Of a DNA stretch of 64,000 nucleotides, positions 57,600-64,000 are shown in pieces. Source of the stretch: Jaapia argillacea MUCL 33604 (Eukaryota > Basidiomycota > Agaricomycetes > Jaapiales > Jaapiaceae). Position 1 is the stretch's first letter. Each line of letters opens with the position of its first letter. The stretch is taken from positions 168,315 through 232,314 of the forward strand of contig KL197743.1 of assembly GCA_000697665.1 (NCBI GenBank), given 5' to 3'. The notes below the pieces were generated by a model. It worked only from the letters and a program-made list of their open reading frames with translations, ran no database searches and was not told the origin of the DNA. Position numbers and translations under genes: made by a program.

Positions 57600-58488
57600 T
57601 TACAATATTTTTCAACCACCTCTTTCAACCACCACCACCACCACACTTCCCACTTCCTTCATTCCATCTCTGTCAAGACTGCTAAATAAGGTAAGCCTGA
57701 TTTATTCCCTCCTTTGCCCCATTGTGCTTACTTGGACCTTCAGATTGCTCGGCTATTCTGGGACAGAGGAATCTCGTAGTTGGTTAGATATTTTGTGCTT
57801 TTGGAGGACAGCTTCCTTGCATCTCCCCCTTCCCCAAGTCTATTTTACTTGCTAATATACATGGTGCACCTCGTAGTAGCTGCTTCATGTTTGTCCATCC
57901 CATTTAGCAATATAATATATTTTCATTCCCAAAGCCAAACAAAAGCACGAGCCCTAAGTACAGCAACAGAGAATATCAATCTGGTCCATTGCCAATCAGT
58001 CTGTCTGCGGGAATTGGCCTGTTAACCCACAATGTTGGGCCAAATACTGTCTGATTTTGGCCCAATGTTGGAATTTTGAGGTTGATTTGACCATGCATAG
58101 AATTTGTTGGTATAGCATTGACCGGTATCCAGCCAACTTTGCCCATTTTGATGTTGGTCCAACTCGTTTTTTGGACATAGGTGTAGGACCATATGAGGCG
58201 ATTAGATGGACCAAATGGGGGTCTTATGTACTTAGAAAACTAGACTGAAAATTGATGCAGAGAGGTGTGGCAAGGTTTCACTTCTTCCACATGTCAATTG
58301 CAACGGAGAGGATATGAGGTCAGTGGATGAGATTCCAGGGTCGGATCAGACATCTATGGATCAGGACAGATCAGACAAGGAATTGACGTACTGAAAGAGT
58401 AGGATTGCGGTTTACTACGAAATGGCTAAAAAAGTTTAGAGAGTAGCTTCAACCAACCATCCCACTCTGTTGTCTGCAATCCTACCAC
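57600..58488. other. Spacer, no supported gene
   Basis: Includes a short CAC-repeat tract near 57628-57650. A short stretch near 58025-58150 repeats the words TTGGGCCAA, TTGGCCCAATGTTGG and TTGGTCCAA, perhaps a remnant of a small repeat. No coding evidence. Confidence 0.35.
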
Positions 58489-58533
58489 TTGACACCTATC
58501 AGCTACAGCCATTCCTCTGACTATAACTCTTCT

Positions 58534-59466
58534 ATGTCTCAATTTATCAGAAAACCCTTCTCTACTGCAGAACTTGATGCAGTAGCTAGCTTGCCATACG
58601 TTGATCCATCAGTCCCAGAAGATCTCTTTCATCCTCCTACCCTTCCTACCCAACATATCCCTACGTTCAATTTCCAGTTGAATGGAGGAGAAGCCAATAT
58701 CCTTCGAACAGGAAGATTGACAGAAGGAGGGGTTGATTATAAGTATGTCGACATTCAGGTATTCAGTGTTGCGGCCAGCACCTCCATATTCTTCCCAGGA
58801 GGGGATGAGTTTTGAGAGTATATGGGCAGTTGCTGCATTCGGATTTTCATTGACGAGGCTCATACTATCACTCAACATCCATGTCATGCTGGACTTAATG
58901 GGACCATTCTTGCCCCTGAACCCACCATCACTCCTAATGACCCTAACGACATTCCTCCTACCTCTTCACTCCCTATCCCGACCTTCGAAACACCATATAC
59001 TCCACCACCAACTCGAGTCCGTGGTCAGCAACGAGCCACTGCAAAGCCTTGCCCATTCCCTATCTTCCTTATAGAGGAGGCTAGTTCCGTTGTTGGCAGC
59101 TTTGGCCAGCGTCTCTCCAACATTCTTACTGGCGCAGGACAACCAGAGGGTAATCTCTTTCAGGGATTCAACCTCCTCCACACAGAAATCTATCATAAGC
59201 TGGCATTCCTTTGCCTTCGACGAGAGATTGATGGAGATGAGGGGGCCTTTCAGGCAGGTCTGATATTAGTGAATGTCAACCTGATGCAGAGCTTGCAGAC
59301 TGTGGTAGAGGTTGTCTCCCGCATTAGGTTCATACATGAGGATCTCTATTTGCCGATGATCATTGGTGAGGAGGAGGCGACTCAGGAATGGAGGGAAGAG
59401 GATGAGAGGGTTATAAGCTTGGTGGAGGAAGCACAGATTATGGAGAAAGCTGGGCACTGGCTCTGA
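58534..59466 (+). CDS. Hypothetical, possibly gag-like retroelement protein
   Basis: Two coding-like parts: an N-terminal part from ATG 58534 (SQFIRKPFSTAELDAVASLP, PTFNFQLNGGEANILRTGR) and a C-terminal part to 59466 (PFPIFLIEEASSVVGSFGQR, helical segment ENLMQSLQTVVEVVSRIRF-like, acidic end). They are in different frames, joined either by an intron starting GTATGTCG near 58743 or by a frameshift. The product is Pro-rich in the middle with no zinc knuckle seen. The gag suggestion rests on its position before a repeat that also precedes the integrase remnant at 56735, not on a motif. Confidence 0.35.
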
Positions 59467-59469
59467 TGA

Positions 59470-60120
59470 GAAGTTGCAACAAGGACAATGCCCTTTCAAA
59501 TTGTGGTGTGGATGTTCGACCAACCTGGCAGGGGTTGTGACCTGTGACTGTGTGGACACAAAGTGGCAGGGTGGTGGAGGGGTGTGGGATGTGTGACCGA
59601 CAGTCAATCTTGTGGCAATGGCAGTGGTGTGCATGGTTCCCAAAGTGTGTTATTGTGTCCCAAGTTGTTGTGATGGCCTTGCAATATTCCTGGAGCTCGA
59701 ATAAACACAATTGGGCCCCGTAGGGCTGAAAGAAAGCTGAGAACCAGTTCGTGGGAAGGTCTGTCACACCCAGCAGAGGTCATGGTGACCTGTTACCAAA
59801 GCCATGAAATGGCAAGGATCCGAGCCCTGTGACCCGCTAGGTTGGGCGAAAATACAGTATCTCAAACTGACAATAAAAAGGAGAAGAACATTCCAGAGTT
59901 TCAGATTTCTTTAGACATTAATGGATCATTGTCAAAAAATAAGGAAAGATCATAATCCGAAGACGGTCTTTTTGGACTGATAGGCAGTGGGAAAGATGAG
60001 GTCATGTTGATAGTCAGCATTCCCAAGTCCGGAAGAGTCAGGTTGTGCCCAGAGGGCTGTGCTATTATTTATTGAATTCATTGTCTGATAACACTGGAGC
60101 ACTGGCAGAATGTACAAGAA
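59470..60120. other. Right subterminal non-coding stretch
   Basis: Contains copy 2 of the retroelement-linked direct repeat (about 59600-59720) and an AT-rich block (TTATTTATTGAATTCATTG near 60064). No supported coding region. Confidence 0.45.
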
Positions 60121-60252
60121 TTTTGAAAAACTTCCTTCTGGCGCGTTTTTGGACCTGGCTGGCAACTGGCAACTGACAGCACTGGCAGGCTCTGATCGGC
60201 TCTGACAGCTCTGGTCCAGAGCCGCCAGAGTTGTGTGGGAATCCTGATGTGC
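60121..60252 (-). repeat. Right terminal inverted repeat and subterminal CTGG/CCAG cluster
   Basis: Reverse complement of the outer end starts GCACATCAGGATTCCCACA and matches the left terminus at about 22 of 27 positions. Inward it has CTCTGGCGGCTCTGGACCAG, GCCTGCCAGTGCTG and TTGCCAGTTGCCAGCC, the same word family as the left end. The membrane-gene homology restarts within a few bases of the end. Confidence 0.7.
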
Positions 60253-60577
60253 AACATTTATCCTCCGGTACGTGGTGATTTCCCTTCTCAGTGGGTTCAA
60301 GGAAAGGCAGAGTACCTTAACTCAGAGAGCATGGATGATGGCGTGGCTAGTATCAGGCCAAATTGCTTTCATCTTGTTCGGCACATTATCCTCGGGCATT
60401 CCACATCTCAGCCCCTCGACAATCGGCACACTGGGACCTGATAGTGGCCGGGTTCGAAAGGTTTTTGCGTTTATCGTCATCCTCCCGGTTCTCGTCCTTT
60501 CCACTTCTGCTGTTGGCGGTTTCGTCACCGTCGGACGGATGCTCGCAGAGTTTGGAACCTGTTCGTTAGCACCGTAA
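60250..60577 (+). pseudogene. Membrane protein family copy B, 3' part, displaced by the insertion
   Basis: Reads ATFILRYVVISLLSGFKERQ, then TLTQRAWMMAWLVSGQIAF, the last hydrophobic segment and FVTVGRMLAEFGTCSLAP with a TAA. This matches the C-terminal 110 residues of the intact copies (LSGFHKEQSTVAERGWMMAWL and EFGTCELSP in the copy at 61378). No start codon or upstream exon belongs to it locally. Joined across the insertion it would follow the segment ending at 9786 with only about one residue difference in length from the intact genes. Confidence 0.85.
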
Positions 60578-61377
60578 TTTCAGTAAGCACCCAATATTGA
60601 CTATCGCTGACGATATCACTCACCCAGCCAAAAGCTCTTAGCAATTGTATTTCGATGTTCATATTGGAGACCCTTTTGTGAGGTTTTGGACGCGACGAAG
60701 TGATGCATCGCGATGTTTGCATCTTTCACCAACACCACTCTTTGTGGTGTGGGTTAAAATGGGGACGAGTGATATACACCACCACGGTTTGATAGATGAC
60801 GAGACCCTACGATTCCACATACTACTTGCAGCGTCAGGGACCAAAAATGGGAAGGAACGTTGTCTCTGGAGAGTGGTTCGCCCACAATGCGTGAACTTGA
60901 ACTCCACCACCCCTCTAGTATGGAGAATAAACCGCATCCGAGAATCAGTGCTCCAGTGAGATGTACGTAGGCCCGCGATGATTTGCTGGTCTGATGAACG
61001 ACAAGGGTTCAGTTAGAAAGGGTTTGCTTCAAGTTGTCAAGCACGCTTGGTTCACAACTTGACGATGATCAGTTCGTGATCGACGACTGACCTCCCCCTC
61101 ACTTTAAATTAAAGGGATGTCTCGATCACCCACCAAGTTGGTCCGTTGATATGTCAACGGGTACGATGTTTTCCCCAGGGATGAGAAAGATGCCTGTGCC
61201 AGTGCTCAACAAAGTCAATCACTCAGACAGAGATCGCTTGAATCATTCCGAGGGAGACGCGTATTATCCAAGTCTCCTTGGTACTGTGTCAGTCCATGAC
61301 TCCGCGCGACGTGGTGAGATTGCAAGACCAATGCTAGAATAGTACAGAAATGACAGGAAAAGAACGAAAGGTCGACT
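60578..61377. other. Convergent intergenic spacer
   Basis: Lies between the 3' ends of copy B (plus strand) and copy D (minus strand). Short frames are present on both strands without motif. No repeat or RNA gene recognised. Confidence 0.45.
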
Positions 61378-63036
61378 TCATGGGGAAAGCTCACAAGTGC
61401 CAAACTCCATCAACATCTTCCCCACCATAAACAATCCGCCGATAGGGGCGATGATCAAGGGTAAGATGATCACAACCAAACCGCTACCCCTCCAAGTATC
61501 TCCAAGGGTGGAGAAAGACAAGGATGGGTAATCTACAATCAGCAAACCTAAAATCAAGAACGCAAGCTGGCCAGAAGACAACCATGCCATCATCCATCCT
61601 CGCTCTGCGACTGTGCTCTGTTCCTTGTGGAATCCACTGAGGAAATAGATGATGACGTAAGGAAGGGCCAAGGCAAGGGGGATGGCGAGGAGAGTCATGT
61701 ATTGAAGAATATCATGGAGAGCCGAGGTGGTAGGAGTTATATAGCATCCGCGAGGTATTTCGCGCTGATTCGAATAGGGTGATATCTTGAATACATAGTC
61801 TGATGGAGGTGAGGAGTCATCGTCTGAGATGTACTTCGGGGAAGGATGAAACTTGAACTTTCGTGTGATATCATCGACTTTGACGACCATGATCTTCTCA
61901 AAGAGGGTGCCATCGCCGTCAGAAGGTCCCCCAGACTCCAAGGACAAAGTCGCACTAGTGAACGATGTCCAGCGCTCGAGATCGGGGGGAGTCTCGCCAT
62001 CCTCTGTATCGGTCATGGAACCATACTCGTCCTTCTCATCAGCGACCTTCCGCCCTTCTCCGCCATCCTCCCAAGTGACACCACCAATGGCTCCAGCAAA
62101 CCACCCTCCCTTAAGGGCGGCTTCACGCATAATATCTGTTCGGAGCATGTATAAGTGGGTATAATCTCCCACTACTCCGACACAGATGAGATTGACCAGC
62201 GACATGAAAGCATACGGAATGACCGAAAGACCGAATGCGGCATATCCATAACGATCGAGCTGGTTTCCTTTAGTGCGATAGATCGTGATGACGGAATAGA
62301 CTAGCTGGGCAACAGAAACGGCCATCTTGACATAGCTCTGAGACCGGGAGAGAGTGATGGACTTGTTGACGCGAGAATGGAAGGGGAAATATTCGCAAAG
62401 GTATACCATATCTGGTAAGGCGAACCCGTAGCCCGGTGGGAGGATGGCGCTGCCATGGACTCTCATCTGACGATGATCTATGGCTGTCGTCACGTCGTTA
62501 CTGGGCTTAGTGTAGCGAATCGAAGCGGAAGGAAGAGGGTCAGACCTGGGCGTGATAGAGCAAGTCGCTCAAGGTAAGTACTCGATCAGAGGATGGTAAC
62601 AAGGTACGTACCCAGTCTCTGGCAGGAGATCGAAATCCTTGGGGAGCTCGACATAAATCTCTTCCGGTTGGGTGGATGGCTCCCATTCCTCTGACCGAAC
62701 GACGACGACAACCGCTCCTCGGGCAGCAGCCTTCTCGAGGTCACTGTTCTCGCCCGCAAAGTGCCGAAATATCAATGCCAGAGCTTTTCCCAGACCAGCG
62801 AATGGCATAAGGAGGCCGATGGTGGTCCACAATACTGTATCATACCAGGGTACGCCTGGAATGGAAGCGATGGTGGCTGCGTGAGCGAAGTAGTTCGTCC
62901 CGAAGAATACGACGATATCGGCCCATGTGGTTGGATTGCAGACGAGGACGTCCCGGATGGGTAGAGCAAAGGCTGGAAGAACTAGGATGCCAATAACTGC
63001 GACAAGGAAAGTGGTCGATTGGAGCACGTCGACCAT
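61378..63036 (-). CDS. Uncharacterised multi-pass membrane protein (family copy D, intact)
   Basis: Exon 1 63036-62612, intron 62611-62546 (66 bp), exon 2 62545-61378: 530 residues, one shorter than copy A. The start is the Met of a hydrophobic leader (residues 1-25). Family blocks are CNPTTWADIVVFF, NYFAHAAT, PFAGLGKALAL, LPPGYGFALPDM, LDRYGYAAFGLSVIPYAFMS, the loop with DDITRKFKFHPSP, then three further hydrophobic segments and EFGTCELSP. Charged loop regions differ most from copy A, the membrane segments least. It faces copy B tail to tail. Function is unknown; membrane location is inferred from hydrophobicity. Confidence 0.85.
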
Positions 63037-64000
63037 GGGGTTGAGGAGAGGGGTTGCTATGCAGGATATCGTGGGGTGGTATGCTTGTTAAAGGTCGGAA
63101 CTGGCTTGGATCGCCTCGTGCGAGGGTTGCACAGGTTTGGCTGACGCGTGAACTCTCCCCTAAGTGCCGAAGATTATCGATAGTTTGGGAAGGTGTTATT
63201 AGGCCATGCTCCTTCGGCACGCGAGGAAGCGGACGAGGAGGGTGCGTGGCGAACCGACGAGCGCTTATGTTGATCGATAAGTGCGTTCCGATTAAGTGGC
63301 GGTCCTTCTATCGTGACTGAAGATTAAGGTTGGTCAAAAGCTGTCTAACTTCAGATGGATAAAGGGATCCAAAATACGGAACGAGGGTGACGCACTGTGC
63401 ACATCGCTCAGCCCTGCTCAGCCTCCGTTCCAGTTGACTGACCCCGTACTCATCCGAAAACATGGGAGGAGACGCGAGCCCCCATGTACTACAAGGTAAT
63501 CGGAGATCTAGAACAGCATCAAACGAGACACGTACAGGCACGGACAGATATAGATAGGCGGAAATGAGGCTGCGGCGGCGCCAGCACAGGCAGATTTTGA
63601 ACTCGCCCTGCACTCATCGACCTAATTGAATCCACTCCACTTGAGCCTAGCAATGTTCCTGTGAGAAAACCGGATATAAGAGCTACTAAGAGGGAGTGTC
63701 TGCGTCAAAAGTAGACCCTACACCACCATACCGGGGGGATGTTTTCCAGAGGTCAATTCAGAGGCACGACAACGGTCTTGTACTCGAGGTCACCTTGGCA
63801 TTGATTGAGCTCGTTTTGACGTACCTAGCGCAAATCAATTGAGCATCAACTGATCTTGTATGTCCATGCGACGTTTGACATTCAGACCTCAACGAGACAT
63901 TTCTTGCAACCTCCGGTAAATGGTTAATTCAACCTTGGCAAAACAACACACTGTGGTAACACGAAGCTTTATGAATATATTTTATTCAATTATTATTCCA
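63037..64000. other. Upstream region of copy D and window end
   Basis: Should contain the promoter of the minus-strand membrane-protein gene. Short frames on both strands carry no motif. An AT-rich end (TTTTATTCAATTATTATTCC) runs off the window. Nothing else supported. Confidence 0.45.

Larger units (their letters stand above)
9788..60250. mobile_element. Giant insertion (about 50.5 kb) with inverted termini, candidate cargo-carrying transposon
   Basis: Three things seen directly define it. First, homology to one membrane-protein gene breaks at about 9786 and resumes at about 60250 in the same orientation with almost no missing residues. Second, the two breakpoints carry an inverted repeat: the left end reads GCGCATCAGCATTCTCACA, the right end in reverse complement reads GCACATCAGGATTCCCACA, with about 22 of 27 positions shared. 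Third, each terminus continues inward into CTGG/CCAG-dense sequence (9814-9894 and 60130-60230). The target may have been a GC dinucleotide, present at both junctions; no longer target duplication is evident. Contents are the DUF6589/RecQ pair, a Helitron, unknown multi-exon genes and retroelement remnants. Whether everything entered in one event or by nesting is not resolved. Confidence 0.75.

Noticed and set aside
9788-60250. Classification as a Starship, KDZ or Plavaka/CACTA element
   Set aside because: I saw no DUF3435 tyrosine recombinase, no recognisable KDZ or Plavaka transposase, and no clear 8-bp or 3-bp target duplication. The termini do not match a class I can name.
60272-60577. 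An independent small membrane-protein gene
   Set aside because: It lacks a start region and signal peptide and aligns only with the C-terminus of the family, so it is the tail of the split gene.

Overview
The window looks like nuclear DNA of a filamentous basidiomycete, probably an Agaricomycete. Genes carry many short introns (about 50-66 bp, GT-AG with one GC-AG). The repertoire recalls basidiomycete-expanded families: a DUF6589 protein, a RecQ-like helicase, a Helitron with a DUF6570-type region, JmjC-like and F-box/nucleotidyltransferase-like proteins. Family names come from recognising motifs by eye; no database search was run.

Layout. The host background is visible at both ends (1-9787 and 60251-64000). 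It holds three members of one multi-pass membrane protein family: an intact gene on the minus strand (4509-6166), a broken gene on the plus strand (starting at 8425), and an intact gene on the minus strand (61378-63036). The central observation is that the plus-strand copy is cut in two. Its N-terminal part stops near 9786 and its C-terminal end resumes at 60250, same strand and at the expected alignment position, about 50.5 kb away. The junctions carry an imperfect terminal inverted repeat (about 22 of 27 positions, starting GC[G/A]CATCAG), followed inward by dense CTGG/CCAG clusters. I read 9788-60250 as one giant insertion, probably a cargo-carrying DNA transposon.

Inside the insertion, left to right: a tandem array of intron-bearing exon cassettes (10.4-13.1 kb); a DUF6589 gene and a RecQ-like helicase gene transcribed divergently from a shared 1.7 kb spacer (13.9-22.4 kb); a Helitron Rep/helicase pseudogene (24-30 kb); then about 25 kb of multi-exon genes mostly of unknown function (30.5-55.7 kb). 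These include three F-box/nucleotidyltransferase-like paralogues, two clear copies of another uncharacterised family, a JmjC-like gene and several minisatellites. Next come remnants of a Ty3/Gypsy-type retroelement (56.4-59.8 kb) and the right terminus.

Condition. Several cargo genes are open across all introns (35675-36382, 39236-40024, 41839-42759, 44847-46078). Others are interrupted almost only by in-frame stops explicable as C-to-T or G-to-A transitions (CGA to TGA, CAA to TAA, TGG to TAG), which suggests RIP-like mutation or deamination of methylated cytosine rather than random decay. Working hypothesis: the DUF6589/RecQ pair next to the left terminus is the mobility module and the 30-56 kb genes are cargo or later nested insertions. 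This is inference; no established transposase domain was recognised.
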